Positions 1 to 12,308 of a stretch of 64,000 nucleotides of DNA are shown here, one piece after another. Position 1 is the stretch's first letter, and each line of letters starts with the position of its first letter. The notes under the pieces were generated by a model, which did no database searches, had not been told where the DNA came from, and worked only from the letters and a program-made list of their open reading frames with translations. The stretch covers positions 14,168,427 to 14,232,426 of the forward strand of contig NC_023758.2 of NCBI RefSeq assembly GCF_000499845.2, in the 5' to 3' direction. The stretch is from Phaseolus vulgaris (Eukaryota; Streptophyta; Magnoliopsida; Fabales; Fabaceae). The translations under genes were made by a program, and so were the position numbers.

Positions 1-1082
1 TACCACCAAAAGGATTTATAATATGACAACTTAGAAAGAGATTCAAGGAATTAAATCAAACAATTAAAGGTACTCAATAAAAGTTGGCACACAAAAGGAA
101 TTCCTAAAGAAAAGCACTGATTTAGATGACCAAATAAAAAAACAGCACCACTGGAAAATGTTGTGGGCCAGAAAACAGTTTTGTTCCCCGATTTATGCTG
201 AGCTGTAATTGTAAAATTTGTTTCTGAAATTTGGATACAAGAAAATTCAGGATCTTAGCTAAATTTTGGCTTTGGAATCACCTAAAACGCATGCACCATT
301 TTTTTTTAATAATTTTTGCAAATTTGGTGTGCAGTTAGGCCAGCTGTAACGCTCAAGATTCGCACTCTGATTTTGTGAGATTTATCATTTTTTTTCTGTT
401 GCTCCTTTTGACCTCATTCTTTTTTTGTCTTTTCTATAACATCTTAAACTTGCATTTTCCAGAAATTCAGAATTTTCCTATGGGTAGAAAAATTGTGATA
501 AACAAAACAGCCCAGAACAGAGAGGTGTTACAGGGGAAAACTGGAAAACTGGAAGAAAACAGCAAGATAACCAAAATTAACACAATGGAAATGTGAGAAT
601 GGAAATTGGGTATGAACTAAGACACAATTATGAACTCAAACTAAAAATAAAAAGCATCAAAGGATCAAAATAACAGCAGATTATTGCAATATAAAGAGAC
701 CCAAAACAAGAAACAATCAAGCCAAAAAAATAGGACTACTAAGAATTGATGACAATATGGATGAACATGACTTGACAAAACATGTATAGATTCAGAAAAA
801 AAATAAAGACTCAAAGCATAATATGAAGCAAAATAATGAAAGCAATAAAGACTCAAAGCCTAAAACAAAATAGCAACACAAAAGGTGTATGGAATCCTAT
901 CACAAATTGCACAAGAACTTGTTCAAGATCAAATGAACAAGAGTGCTTGGGTTGGATCTTCCACAAAGCACACCAAGAACAAATTAAAATATAAAAAACA
1001 GCAAGACAAGTAAGGAATTGAAATGACAAAGATGAAAATAAAGAAGAACTGAAATTAAAAAGACAAGCTACTCATCTTGAAG

Positions 1083-1105
1083 AACCAATAGCTCATGATA
1101 CCAAA
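1083..1105 (-). other. Primer binding site of element A
   Basis: On the minus strand the bases next to the LTR read TGGTATCATGAGC, close to the initiator-methionine tRNA primer site TGGTATCAGAGC common in plant LTR retrotransposons, with one extra base. The same sequence is found beside the right LTR of R2 at 35003-35023. Confidence 0.6.
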
Positions 1106-1802
1106 TGATGGCATTTCATGTGTTCTTCTTGAATCAAAGTAGTAAAAATGGATGCGGAAGCAATGGGTGAGTGAAACAAAGCCCTCCTAGGAGTTGTGAT
1201 GGCTTTGAAGGTGCATGATGAGTATGAATTTAGAGAGGTTCGGCCAGCTCTATGAAGAAAGGTGAAGGAAGTGAAGTTTATAGCCTAGATTTCTAGGAGA
1301 AGTATAGCTAGTGCACAAAATGGGCAGCATAACAATACTCAAATAAACTTCTTCAATACAATGAGCTAGCCTTCCTATTTATAGGCTAGTTTGGGACGTA
1401 AATGATAAGCTACATTACAAGGAAAAGAAAACCAAAAATTAAATCTAAATGCTAAGCCATGTGCCAATCCATGACCGGCCACACAACCCTACATTCTAGA
1501 ATGTTTTCCTTCCAAAAATGCTTCCTACACTACCCTATCTACTAAGTACCCCTAATGGGCCTTTATGCAACAAAGCCTTCTCTTCCCAAACCGTAGCTTG
1601 GCTCATGTGTGTGTGTGAAGCTAGACGGTCTAGGACTCTTCATAGATGCTCCTTATGTAGCCATGGCTAGACACTCCCTTGTGACGCTAGACGCTCCATT
1701 TGGAAGACTAGACGCTCCTTGGAGAGGCTAGACGCTCCTTTGTGAAGCTAGTCTTAGTCTTTTGGCTTTCATAGTGTGGTGAGCTTGGGCCCTCTTCCAT
1801 CA
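1106..1802 (-). repeat. 5' LTR of element A
   Basis: The 697-bp repeat begins TGATGGCATTTC and ends CTTCCATCA, matching the ends of the R2 LTRs at 27918 and 35024. A TATA-like box for minus-strand transcription lies at 1376-1384. Near the right end, 1620-1760, the hexamer CTAGAC recurs, for part of the stretch at 20-21-bp spacing. The base following 1802 starts element B integrase sequence, so the expected target duplication is the 5 bp CTAAG at 1803-1807; its partner is outside the window. Confidence 0.7.
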
Positions 1803-4500
1803 CTAAGCATAGTGGAAAGAGATTTGTTGACAACTTCAGTTTGTCCATCCGTTTGAGGATGATAAGAAGTTGAGAAATTCAACTTAGTTCCTTTCCTTTC
1901 CCAAAGAGTTCTCCAGAAATGGCCCACAAATTTAGGATCTCTATCCAAAACTATATTCTTAGGCAAACCATGTAGTCTTACCACTTCTCTAAAGAAGAGT
2001 CTAAAGATGTTATTAACATCATCCACTTTATGGCGGGGTATAAAATGAGCCATCTTGCTAAACCTATCCACTACCACAAAGATGGAATCAAAACCTCTTT
2101 GTGTCCTAGGAAGTCCTAATATGAAATCCATGCTTATATTTTCCCAAAGAGCACTTGCAAAAGGTAAAGGAGTGTAGAGTCCATGGGGCATTGTCTTAGA
2201 CTTAGCTTTTAAACATGAAATGCATCTATGACAATGGCTTTGAACATTTTTCCTCATGTGTGGCCAAAAGAATTTTCCTTTTAAAAGCTCAAGAGTTTTA
2301 TCAACTCCAAAGTGGCCCATGAGTCCTCCTTCATGTGATTCTTTTACAAGGAGTTTTCTACGTGTTCCTTGAGGTATGCAAAGTTTTTGTTCTTTAAATA
2401 AGTACCCCTCAAAAACATAAAAACCTCTTAGTGCTCTATGTTGGCACTTAGCAAAAGTGGGTGCAAAATCTTGATCTTCTTTATAAAGTTCAACTATGTT
2501 TTCAAATCCAAGAATTTGGGCTCCAAGTTTAGAAAAAAGAGCATGTCTCCTTGATAGAGCATCCGCCACAATATTTGTATTGTCTTTCTTGTATTTGATA
2601 ACATATTGAAATTGCTCAAGAAATTTCATCCACTTTTCATGTCTTTTGTTTCACTTGTGTTGACCCTTCAAATATTTCAAAGACTCATGATCACTATGTA
2701 TGTCAAATTCTTTTGAGACTAGATAGTGTTCCTAAGTCTGCAGGACCCTCACAGGTGCATAGAGCTCTTTGTCATAGGTGGGGTAGTTGAGGTCTGCACC
2801 ATGAAGTTTTTCACTAAAATATGCAATTGGGCACCCACCTTGCAACAACACAACACCTATTCCTACTCCCGATGCATCACACTTTATCTCAAAAGTTTTT
2901 GAAAAGTTTGGTAAAGCTAGAATGGGTGCATTAGTGAGTTGAGCTTTCAACCTTTGAAAGGCTTGCTCATGCTTCTCTCTCCAACAAAATGGAGTGTCTT
3001 TCTTCACTAACTCATTGATTGGTGAAGCTAGACTTGAGAAGTTAGGAACAAATCTCCTATAAAAACTTGCTAAGCCATGGAAGCTCCTAACATCTCCTAC
3101 ATTTTGTGGTGTTGGCCACTCTTGGATAGCTTTGATTTTCTCGAGGTCAACATGTATCCCATTTTTGTTGACTATAAAACCTAAAAACACTACATTATCT
3201 ACACAAAAAGGGCATTTATCTACATTAGCAAACAAATTATTTTTCCTAAGCACTAAAAAGACCTCCCTAAGGTGACTTAGGTGGGACTCTAGGCTTTGAC
3301 TATATACTAATATATCATCAAAATAAACTACTACATATTTACCTATGCAATCCTTAAGGACATGATTCTTAAAGCTTCACAAAAGTGCTAGGTGCATTAG
3401 TGAGTCCAAAAGGCATCACTAACCACTCATATAGTCCAAATTTGGTCTTAAAAGCAGTTTTCCACTCATCACCTTCTTTGGTTCTTATTTGGTGATATCC
3501 ACTTTTAAGATCAATCTTGGAAAATATAGTGGACCCATGCAATTCATCAAGCATATAATCAAGTCTAGGAATTGGATGCCTATATTTGATGGTGATGTTA
3601 TTGATGGCTCTACAATCACAACACATCCTCCACTTGCCATCTTTCTTAGGCACCAACAAAACATGTACAACACAAGGACTTAGACTCTTTTGAACCCAGC
3701 CCTTCTCCAACAATTCCTGAACTTGTGATTCTATCTCCTTAGTCTCCTCAGGATTAGTTTTATAAGTCGGTATATTTGGTAGACTAGCTCCCGGAACTAA
3801 ATCTTTTTGTTGTTCTATACCCCTAAAAGGTGGAAGTCTTTACCAAATTCTTTTAAAAGCTTTTTGACTTGAGAAGGTAAATCACTAACTTCAGCAAGTG
3901 TGGCAGTGCATGCAAGTTCTCCTTTACACAGAAGGAGGCCTGAAGGTTGTTCAGATAGAAGTATCTTTTCAACTTTATTGTTTTTCAAATTTTTCTTCCA
4001 TCCAAATGACCTTGTGGGAAGGAGAATTTTTCTCCCACACCTCAACATTGTCCCTAAGGACTTTCTCTTGATTTTCTATTTTTTTTTCTTTTTTTCTTTT
4101 TTTCTTTTTCTCATTTTCTTTTTTTTTTGTTTCATTTGTACGTGGTCCTTTATCATTTGTGAGGGTGTTAAAGGATAAAGTACAAACTTTTTTTCCTTTT
4201 GGGTAAAAGTAATCTCGTTGGTAAGACTTCCATGGGTACTACATCACATAAGATTTCATCTTTGTAATTCCCCACAGAAAGACTGACTTTTACCCATTTA
4301 TCTATAGTTAAATCCCCATCTTCATTCAGCCATTAAAGTTTGTAAGGTTTTGGGTGGGGTATAACTTGTAGATTAAGCTTTGCAACCATCCTAATGCTAC
4401 AACAATTGCAGCAAGATCCACTATCCACAATGAGAGAATAAATGTTTTCTAAAACTTTACATCTTGTATGAAAGATGTTCTGTCTTTGTGTTTCATGGTT
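1803..4500 (-). pseudogene. Element B pol remnant (protease, RT, RNase H, integrase)
   Basis: Read right to left, the protease-linker region (around 3815-4450) is followed by reverse transcriptase (3250-3713, with the [11 protein letters not shown] block), RNase H (2640-3253) and integrase (1803-2560). The integrase keeps zinc-binding H and C residues (HFGVDKT, CISC) and the DDE-type signatures [14 protein letters not shown] and TDGQTEVVN. The frame is split into at least four pieces by frameshifts and stops, so it cannot make a functional polyprotein. Integrase stops abruptly after its catalytic core because element A is inserted there. All pieces align to the intact 1060-codon pol of R2 at 28362-31544. 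Confidence 0.8.
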
Positions 4501-5208
4501 CATACTAGATTGATTGTTGAGGGTTCTCTAATCATCAATAATTCCACCTCATAAGGATATGCCCCCTCACTCTTTTCTTTTTCTTCTCCCCCACTAGACT
4601 CATCATCTTGGTTTCTATACTCATCCTTCCCTCTTAAGATCATGGTCCTCTTATTTGGGCATTCAGATGCTATGTGACCTCTTCCAAGACACTTAAAGCA
4701 TTGGATGTCTATATTGCGGGGTTGTGAGGTAGACACATTTTTTCCTAAAATTTTGGGAGTTTCTTTGGTTTTATCTTTTGAGACACAATCCTCCCTTTCC
4801 TTCTTATACTCTTTCTTGGGATAAGAGTTAGAGTAAGAGCTCTCCTTGTGACTTGACCATTTTCTCAAAATTTGTTGTTCAACTTTTATACAAAGTTAGA
4901 TCAAGTCATTCAAGTCCATGTATGGCAAGAGTTCTACTTTATCTTTTATCTCAAGATTGAGACCACTAAGGAACCTTGTTGTGGTGGTGGGTTCTTCCTT
5001 CCTAATAGAGGTTCTCATCATGTAAAGCTCCATCTTTTTCCTATACTTCTCTACACGCATGTTCTTTTGTTGGAGTCTTTGGAGCTTGTCCATCAACTCC
5101 CTATTGTAGTAAGAAGTAATATGGCAGTGTCTCAAGGCTCCCCTAAGATCATTCCAACATTCTATGGAAAGGTCTTTGTGGAGGCGCCTATCTGTCTCTA
5201 GCGTTGTC
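4500..5208 (-). pseudogene. Element B gag remnant, C-terminal part with zinc knuckle
   Basis: The minus-strand frame at 4500-4868 contains a CCHC zinc knuckle (CFKCLGRGHIASEC) followed by an acidic tail, and 4896-5135 matches the retroviral-type capsid region seen in R2 gag around 32400-32600. Gag packages element RNA in virus-like particles. The pieces are in broken frames. The sequence ends at 5208 where element C begins, and resumes at 17912. Confidence 0.75.
5204..5208. repeat. Target-site duplication of element C, left copy
   Basis: TTGTC precedes the TGTTAGAATA terminus of C and is repeated at 17912-17916 directly after the terminus CAACA. Gag of element B is continuous across the two sites once C is removed. 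Confidence 0.85.
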
Positions 5209-6225
5209 TGTTAGAATATATGGCCTTAAACGAGAGGGGGATGAATTGTTTAAGAGAGATTTTCACAAAACTTTGAAGGTATAATGAAAATCAATGTTGA
5301 ATTACAGAGAAAAGAATCAAGGAAACAACTACCCAAAACTGTTTTAAGATGATATCAGAAAAACAATTGGTTGTTTTGTCGAAACAATCGGTTGTTTTTA
5401 TCAGCAGTTAATAAAAACAACTTAAAACAGATATATGTGAGATCAGGGAAAGAGAGAATCACACAAACAGATTTATACTGGTTCACTCTTACACCAAGAG
5501 CTACATCCAGTCCCCAGAAACCATTGGGTAATCCACTATGCAATCAAAACCAGATTACACACATCACACACCAAAGTAGTGACCTTGAACCCCTCAAGAA
5601 ACACACTACCTTTGGCAAACCACACCAAGAATGTTGATCTTGAACACCTCAAGAACACACAACATTCCTTGGCAACACAACTACAGAAAAATAGTAATCA
5701 AGGAAGAAGGGAATAGAATACACTTGGGTATTACAAAGCTTAAATTACAGAATTACAACCCAATCCTATTCCACACACTTAAGAATGATCCAAAGCTCTT
5801 TCAAATCTTGGAAAAACTGTTTTTGATAAACTCTTTTTTCTTACTTTAAGATTAGAAGCGTAAAACCACCTTTATATAGACCCACCAAGTGGTCAAAAGC
5901 ATTTAATAAAGGAGCCAAGTTAGTTAAGATCATTTAAAACATATTAAAACCACTTAACAAAATTTTGTTAAGGTTTTCAGGAAAACAATCGGGTGTTTTG
6001 TCGAAACAATCGATTGTTTTGGTTTAACAGCAAAGTCAACCAAGTTTTTCAAAACCTTTTCAAAAACTGCTAAGGTAAAACAACCTGTTGTTTTGAAATG
6101 AACTTGGATCATCTTAAGAAGTGAATTAACAAGTTTCAAACAACTAAACAACACACACACGCCCAGCAACAAGGTCTTCAAGCTTTCCTCTTGGATTTGG
6201 AGACATCAAAGCATCTTGTTCAACA
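5209..6225 (-). repeat. 3' LTR of element C
   Basis: It starts TGTTAGAATATATGG and ends GTTCAACA. A TATA-like box (TTTATATA) is at 5871-5878. Palindrome pairs AAACAA-YCGR-TTGTTT at 21-bp spacing lie at 5361-5397 and 5983-6020, on either side of the TATA box. A stem CTTAAAC/GTTTAAG (5225-5231 with 5248-5254) encloses a G-rich loop. Compared with the other LTR it has extra sequence near 6197-6220. Confidence 0.85.
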
Positions 6226-6240
6226 ATCTCCTCCTATTTG
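6226..6240 (-). other. Polypurine tract of element C
   Basis: On the minus strand CAAATAGGAGGAGAT directly precedes the LTR start TGTTGAACAAG, the position at which plus-strand DNA synthesis is primed. A second, internal copy on the same strand (AGACAAATAGGGGGAGAA) lies near 6550-6575. Confidence 0.7.
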
Positions 6241-7330
6241 ATGAAGACAAATCCCTGGTTTGTTTGTGTTGTTGTTTTTGAACTTGAAAGGTCTTGCAAA
6301 ACAGAATTTGTGCATATACAAAGCAAGTATACCAGCAGGATACCAAGGCACACAAAACCAGTTTTCTGCATAAGCCTTTAAGCAGAAAAACCAGTCAAAT
6401 AACCATAAAAACCAGTGCCAAAATGAGACTTGTGTGCAACAGAACTATGGTGAATAATAGCATGGCAGCAACAGAATTTAAACCATGATAAAACCAGATA
6501 ACACTAGAGTGTAGCAACAGCACTACAACACATAAAACCACACCATTCTCCCCCTATTTGTCTTCTCAAAAAGAATGAAAGAAGGGATACAAACAGCAAA
6601 ATTTCCAGCATTGAAAACCAGCATATAGTAGCAACATAATAAACCAGAAAACCAGTGTGTAGCAAAGATCTATGGTGTATCAGATCTGTGACAACAGCAT
6701 AATCAAAGTACCATAGACCCCAGAAATTTCAGCAAGGAGACCATAGTTTCTCCCTTTATCTTTTCTTCATCCAGCAATTCAAGTTGGTCAAATGATTGCT
6801 CAAGAGGCGGATTTGGTAGAAATACTCTCTCTTCTGTTAAGAGCAAACCTTCCAGAAGTTCCAAAGATACATTCACAAATATTCATCAACCCCATGACCA
6901 CCAATGTGGTTGCCATTCATAAAAAGCTTTGAATTTCAAGGAAAACAAAGAATATATCTCTTTATGATCTAATTCAGAGGCACAAAGAATGCATATTTGA
7001 CTCATAATGGGTTATGAAAGAAAAGAAACAGTTGTAATCATGCATAAGAAATCATAATAACTTTATTCAAATGTTCCAGAGGTAAAACAATCGGTTGTTT
7101 CGTGAAAACAATCGGTTGTTTTTCTGAGACAACAAGAAAATGTTATTTTTCAATGCAAATCATCTTTCAAAATCATGGGAAATGCATAATGAAATACATT
7201 CATACCTTTGCATTACCTCAAGCATGTTTAGAATATCATTTGATCTTATGAAGCCAAAAGCATAAGATGAACATAGACAACTTACTTTACAAAGGATGAA
7301 CATATACAAGTTTATAAGTCTTTCATACCA
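6241..7330 (-). other. Element C 3' untranslated region, first copy
   Basis: No coding sequence is recognised. The segment contains the internal polypurine tract near 6550, a palindrome pair at 7085-7121, and sequence repeated in order at 8030-8583 continuing at 15050-15130 (the copy split by element D). The two copies flank the reverse-transcriptase fragment. Confidence 0.6.
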
Positions 7331-7876
7331 CACTGCCTTGGAGCTTGCTTAAGCCCATACAAGGCCTTTTTCTGCTTGTATACATGGTTAGGATGTTGAT
7401 GATCTTCAAAGCCCGGTGGTTGTTCAACATAGACTTCCTCATTGATGATTCCATTGAGGAAAGCACACTTAACATCCATTTGATCCACTCATACAAGCAA
7501 AGGACAACAACAACCTTACAACTTCTAATCTTGCAACTGGAGCAAAGGTTTCACCATAATCTATGTCTTCTTCTTGATTATAACCTTTAGCCATGTTCCT
7601 TGTATTTACTCCAGATTCATCCAGCTTGTTTCTGAAAACCCATTTGCATCCAATGATGTTCTCCACTGAAAGATCCCTTGGAATTCTCCATTCCTTTGGC
7701 AACTCTTCCTGTTGCAGAATTTCAACAAGTTGTTTCGCATAATCAATCGGTTGTTTTTCTGGACATGATTCTAGCTTCTCCAAGGTGATGTTCTGCTCAT
7801 CTTCTGCATAAACCTTTGTAGAACCTGGATCACTATGAATGATTTCCTCAAACACCACATGGATAGACTCCTCCAC
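7330..7876 (-). pseudogene. Copia-type reverse transcriptase fragment in element C
   Basis: The minus-strand frame 7469-7876 encodes the start of a Ty1/copia reverse transcriptase: IIGCKWVFRNKLDE, then DYGETFAPVARLEVVRLLL. After a frameshift near 7480 the homology continues to about 7330 with [20 protein letters not shown] and [12 protein letters not shown]. The catalytic YVDD block and everything downstream are missing, so the fragment cannot act as a polymerase. It lies between two copies of the element's 3' untranslated sequence, suggesting it was trapped by recombination or template switching. Confidence 0.85.
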
Positions 7877-8583
7877 AGTTATAAGCCATCAACAACACCA
7901 GATCAAACTCTTTATTCTTGAAGTTTCTTTACATAGGTCATGAATTTTAACTTGTCAAGAATATGACTAAGGTGTATATGCTCTTCAACCATAAACATCA
8001 CTTTGATCATTCTTCATCATAGCACATGTACTTGAAAGTTCCTGTAACACAGAATTGATGCATATACAAAGCAAGTATAGCAGCAAGATAACAAGACACA
8101 CACAAACCAGTTTTCTACGTATACAACATTAGCAAAAAAACCAGAAAAATTGAAGTAATCAAGTGCTTTCAAGTGCAGAGAAGCAACAACATAATGCATC
8201 AGTTTTTAAAGCTATCTTATACAACAAAATCAAGCATAAACAACTCCCCCTATTTGCTCTCACAAATAGACAATGAGAAGGGTTGTATAAAGCAGAAATC
8301 AGAATGATAATATAGTAGACCAGCAGTACAAACAATGTTGACATTTCAAGAAATAGAAAATGATATAGAGCTTTCAAGAAAACAAGTGGATATAATCTTT
8401 TATTATCAAATTTTGATGCACACTCAATGTATATTTGTCCAAAAGCAAGATTTGAAAAAGAGAAATAGGTTTAATCATGCATAAGCAAACTTGACAACAT
8501 TATACAGAGGTTCTAGAGGAAAAACAATCGGTTGTTTCGCAGAAACAATCAGTTGTTTTACTGTGACAACAAAAAGAACATTT
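7877..8583 (-). other. Element C internal region, second copy of the 3' untranslated segment (left part)
   Basis: From about 8030 the sequence parallels 6285-7130: the same purine-rich stretch, a CCCCCTATTTG tract near 8247 and a palindrome pair at 8521-8560. Element D interrupts the copy at 8583, and the remainder continues at 15050-15130. No protein is recognised. Confidence 0.55.
8579..8583. repeat. Target-site duplication of element D, left copy
   Basis: CATTT precedes the LTR start at 8584 and recurs at 15050-15054 after the LTR end. Confidence 0.8.
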
Positions 8584-9726
8584 TGTTTAACCAAGTGGTG
8601 TTCAATGTTTTGAAGAATCAAAATCCTTTGAAGGATGATGAAGACTCTGCTTTGCTTGATGCTGCTGTGCTGGTTTAAGCTTTGTTCTGGGGTAGTTTAA
8701 TGTTGTAATCAACCCTTGGATTAAATCTCAAAGCAATTAGCATCTCATTTTTTAACAAAGCAAAATGTTTTTCAAACTAAGTTGAAACAACCAATTATTT
8801 TGTCGAAACAACCGATTGTTAACACTTAGATGTTTTGAGAAAGTTTGAAAACTGTTTTTGAATGGTGTATTTTGTTAAGTAACAAAACAACCGATTGATT
8901 CGAGGAAACAATCGATTGTTTGTTTTAAAACCATAACAGAAAAACTGTTTTCTTTGACTGAGCTTTAAATGCTTTAACTGAATACGCTCCAGTCATTAAA
9001 TGCTTTGACCAATCTATTTTAAATGCAATTAAGAGTTTGTTAAGATTTGATAACAAACTATATTCTTAGATATATTCTGAAAAACTGTTTTTAAGTTTTA
9101 AGAATCTGGAAACAAAGATTTTGATCTAAGAGTTTTTCAAAGAGTTCTGAGATTGCTAAAGAGTTGAGAGATTGATCAAGGTGCTGAATAGGATTCTACT
9201 TGTATTGATTTCAGATTTTCATCTGTAACAAGTGTAATCTTTGTAAACTGCTGAACAATTCGTTTGTATGTGTTGCTGAGATTGGTTGTGTGTTCTTGAG
9301 GTGTTCAAGATCAGCAATCTTTGTGTTGGCCAAGGAGAGTGTGTGTCTTGAGGTTTTCAAGGTCATTCTCTTGGTTGTGGTGTAAGTGATCAAGGTGTGA
9401 TTGCTTAATGGATATCCTCAGGGTTTCTGAGAAGACTGGATGTAGCTCTAGTTTGGAGTGAACCAGTATAAACAACTGTGAACAATCTCTCTATCCTTAT
9501 CTCTTTAAATTCAGTTTGTTTATTGTTTGCTAGTATAAACAACCGATTGTTTCGAAGAAACAACCGATTGTTTTTTTTTAGTATTACAGTTTTGCTTGTT
9601 GTTTTGGCTAACTGAATTGCTGAATCAATTGGTTTCTGAAATAAGTTCATTCTAGCTTTGAAAAGTTTGCGAAAACCCCTTTAAACAATTCACCCTCCCT
9701 CTAGTTTAAAGCCATCTTTTCTAACA
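8584..9726 (+). repeat. 5' LTR of element D
   Basis: This 1143-bp repeat starts TGTTTAACCAAG; the right copy has TGTTGAACC. Palindrome pairs at 21-bp spacing occur at 8785-8822, 8884-8920 and 9537-9573. The stem CTTTAAAC (9679-9686) / GTTTAAAG (9704-9711) encloses a C-rich loop 15 bp before the LTR end. Confidence 0.85.
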
Positions 9727-9742
9727 ATTGGCATCAAGAGCT
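9727..9742 (+). other. Primer binding site of element D
   Basis: ATTGGCATCAAGAGCT follows the LTR end directly. It resembles the initiator-methionine tRNA primer site (TGGTATCAGAGC) with changes shared by elements C and E. Confidence 0.65.
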
Positions 9743-9785
9743 TGGTTCTTGAAAGTCATTCAAGTTGATCCTAAAATCTTTCAAA

Positions 9786-11511
9786 ATGGCTGACAGACTA
9801 CCGTTTGGGGAAGGTGCCTCAATAAACAGACCACCCTTGTTTTGTGGTTTGAATTACCAGTTTTGGAAAGTTAGAATGAAAATATTTATGGAATCTCTTG
9901 ACAAAGGAATTTGGGATGCAATTGAAAATGGCCCTTTTATCCCAAAGTTTGAAAAAGATGGTTCTGTCATTGAGAAGCCATGGTCTCAATGGACTGATGC
10001 AAAAAGTAAAAAGGCCAAATTCGATTGCATTGCCAAAAATATTATAACCTCTGCTTTAAATTCTAATGAGTTTTTCAGGGTCTCACAATGCAAATCATCA
10101 AAAAGAAATGTGGGATACTTTGGAAGTCACTCATGAAGGAACAAATGAGGTGAAAAGAGCTAGAAAGCATGCTCTCATCCAAGAGTATGAGATGTTTAGA
10201 ATGCTTAAAGGTGAAACCATAGCTGAAGTGCAGAAAAGGTTTACACACATCATCAATCACCTTATGAGCTTTGACAAGACGTTTGATAAAGAAGATCTGA
10301 ACATCAAGATCTTAAAATGTCTTGATAGAGCATGGCAACCAAAGGTAACTGCTATTTCCGAATCTAAAGATCTAACATCATTAAGTGTTGCCTCTTTGTT
10401 TGGAAAGCTTAGGAAACATGAGCTAGAGATGAATAGACTCAATGTTCAAGAGAGTGAAGATAAGCACACAAGGAGCATAGCCTTGAAAGCATCCAAACAT
10501 AAGGGAAAGCAAGATTCAAGTGATGAGGAAAATCTTAGTTTGCTGTCAAGAAAATTCAGCAAATTCTTAAAGAGAAACCGCAACAGAGACAACAACAAGG
10601 ATAGGTATGGAAACAAGAAACCCAATGAATTTAATTCAAATAACTATACTTGTTTTGGTTGTGGTGAGCAAGGTCACATAAAGGCTGATTTTCCCAACAA
10701 GAGCAAAGAGAAAAAGACAAGCTACAAGGAGAAGAAAGGCAAGACAAAAAGAGCCTACATTGCTTGGGATGAAAATGAAGTATCATCATCAAGTTCTTCA
10801 TCAAGTGAAGATGAAAAAGGCAACATATGCTTAGTTGTTGAGGATGATGATGATGATTCTTGCAGTTCAAGTGAGGTAAGTTCATGTGCTTCCTTAAATG
10901 AACAAAACTATAGTGAATTGCTTGAAGCTTTTCAAGAAACTCATGATGAAGCTAATAGATTGGTTCTTTCAAACAACCGATTGAAAGATCTTAACAATGG
11001 GCTTGAAAAGAAAGTTAAATCACTTGAAGAGGAACTGAGAAAAGCAAAAAGTGATTTTGAAAAATTGGAAAAAGATTTCAAAAATGCCTCTTGCAAGTGT
11101 GATACTCTCAATTGCACAAATTGTGAAAATCTTGAGAAAAAGGTTCACTATCTTGTTGAAACTGTGGACAAGCTTTCAAAAGGAAAGTTAAACTTTGAGA
11201 ATGTCCTAGCATCTCAAAGCTGTGTTTTTGGAAAGGCTGGTTTAGGCTTCAATCCACAGAACAAGCAAGATAGGTTTTCAAAAAGCTTTTTGAGAAAATC
11301 AGAAAAACAACCGATTGTTAAGACGAAACAACCGGTTATTACATGCTTTTACTGCATGAAGAAAGGCCACTCTGTTAGATTCTGCAAAATTAGAAAATAT
11401 TATGTTCCTAAAGGTTTTATGAAATGGATTCCTAAGGGATGTGATGTTTCTAACAGAAAAGAAAAGCCAAATGGACCCAAATTTGTAAGGGGACCAAATC
11501 TTGCAACTTGA
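9786..11511 (+). pseudogene. Element D gag, one frameshift
   Basis: Gag forms the particle that packages element RNA. The start MADRLPFGEGASI at 9786 leads into a copia-type gag (FWKVRMKIF, KEMWDTLEVTHEG, IQEYEMFRMLKGE). A single extra A in an A-run near 10100-10104 shifts the frame; the rest is open to 11511. The C-terminal half has a zinc knuckle at about 10650 (CFGCGEQGHIKADF, with the last cysteine replaced by phenylalanine), an acidic serine-rich stretch, a coiled coil (KVKSLEEELRKAKSDFEKLE) and a second intact knuckle (CFYCMKKGHSVRFC). It ends FVRGPNLAT without entering protease. Part of the palindrome repeat is read as the coding sequence KQPIV. Confidence 0.85.
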
Positions 11512-12308
11512 ATTTGTTTATGCAGGAAAAATGAAGAGAAAAGGAAGAATTGAGCCATCTGATCAAGCTGTTGAAGAAAAATGAAGTCATTGAAGCTGAA
11601 TCAATGCTATGCAAAAGATCAAAACAGTGAAAAGAAGCTTTCTTGATCAACAAGCAATTGGCTCATTGAAGAAACAACACAAGGATAAGACCTTCCTTTT
11701 ATTTGTTCTCAATTTCTGTTTCAAAGTTCTTTCTTATGATTAATTGTCTTTTAATCAATGTCATGTGCTTTAATCTGTTTCTGTTTATGGTTAAAAATTA
11801 CAAAATCAAGTTTTTAACTGCTGCAGAAAAACAACCGATTGTTTCTTCGAAACAACCGATTGTTTTGAGTCTGACAGCACTGTGAAGAAATTGATTTAAC
11901 TGATTTTTGAATTTCTAGCCGTTGCAGATATTTTTCAAAAGGAGAATCTTGGTCAAAGGATCTGTGTTGAAAGCTGATCACGTTCAGAAAGAAGTCACAA
12001 CATTCATAAAGGAATATATTCCAAAATCTTGGAAATTCAAGAGCCTTAATGACTAGTCAAAGATCACATGTGAAGACCATGTGATTTTCAGCTTTTTCTG
12101 ACATTTTCAGTGCAGAACAGAGTCAAGTCCTCTCTCTGAAAATCAGGTACCCATTGAATGAAATTAAATTCAAATTGATTTTCTTTCTGCTATAAAATCA
12201 GGTGCAGATTTCTTTCATCAAGAACAACCAATTGCAACATCTCTTGCAACATCTCTTGCACCATCTCTTGAAATTTTTTCTGTGAAGTGAGTTTTCATCT
12301 CTGCTGTC
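11512..12308 (+). other. Element D spacer between gag and the second ORF
   Basis: No pol sequence is present where an autonomous element would have protease and integrase. The stretch holds a palindrome pair at 11829-11866 and short frames without recognisable domains. It presumably serves as leader for the second ORF. Confidence 0.5.

Larger units (their letters stand above)
1..1802 (-). mobile_element. Ty3/gypsy element A, 5' end (LTR plus leader), runs off the left edge
   Basis: The segment 1-1105 matches, almost base for base, the untranslated leader of the complete element at 27918-35738, and 1106-1802 matches that element's LTR in outline. Read on the minus strand the order is LTR, primer site, leader, so this is the 5' end of a minus-strand element whose gag and pol lie to the left of the window. 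The right edge falls inside the integrase region of element B, which indicates that A inserted into B. No coding sequence of A itself is visible; short open frames in the leader (for example 375-596) have no recognisable domain. Confidence 0.75.

Noticed and set aside
375..596. Small ORF with hydrophobic N-terminus, also at 34282-34503
   Set aside because: Lies in the antisense of the untranslated leader of A and R2; the two copies diverge by frameshift and show no coding constraint.
3900..4178. Plus-strand ORF with hydrophobic phenylalanine-rich tail
   Set aside because: Antisense of the protease-linker of element B; the tail is the poly-T complement of an A-rich linker.
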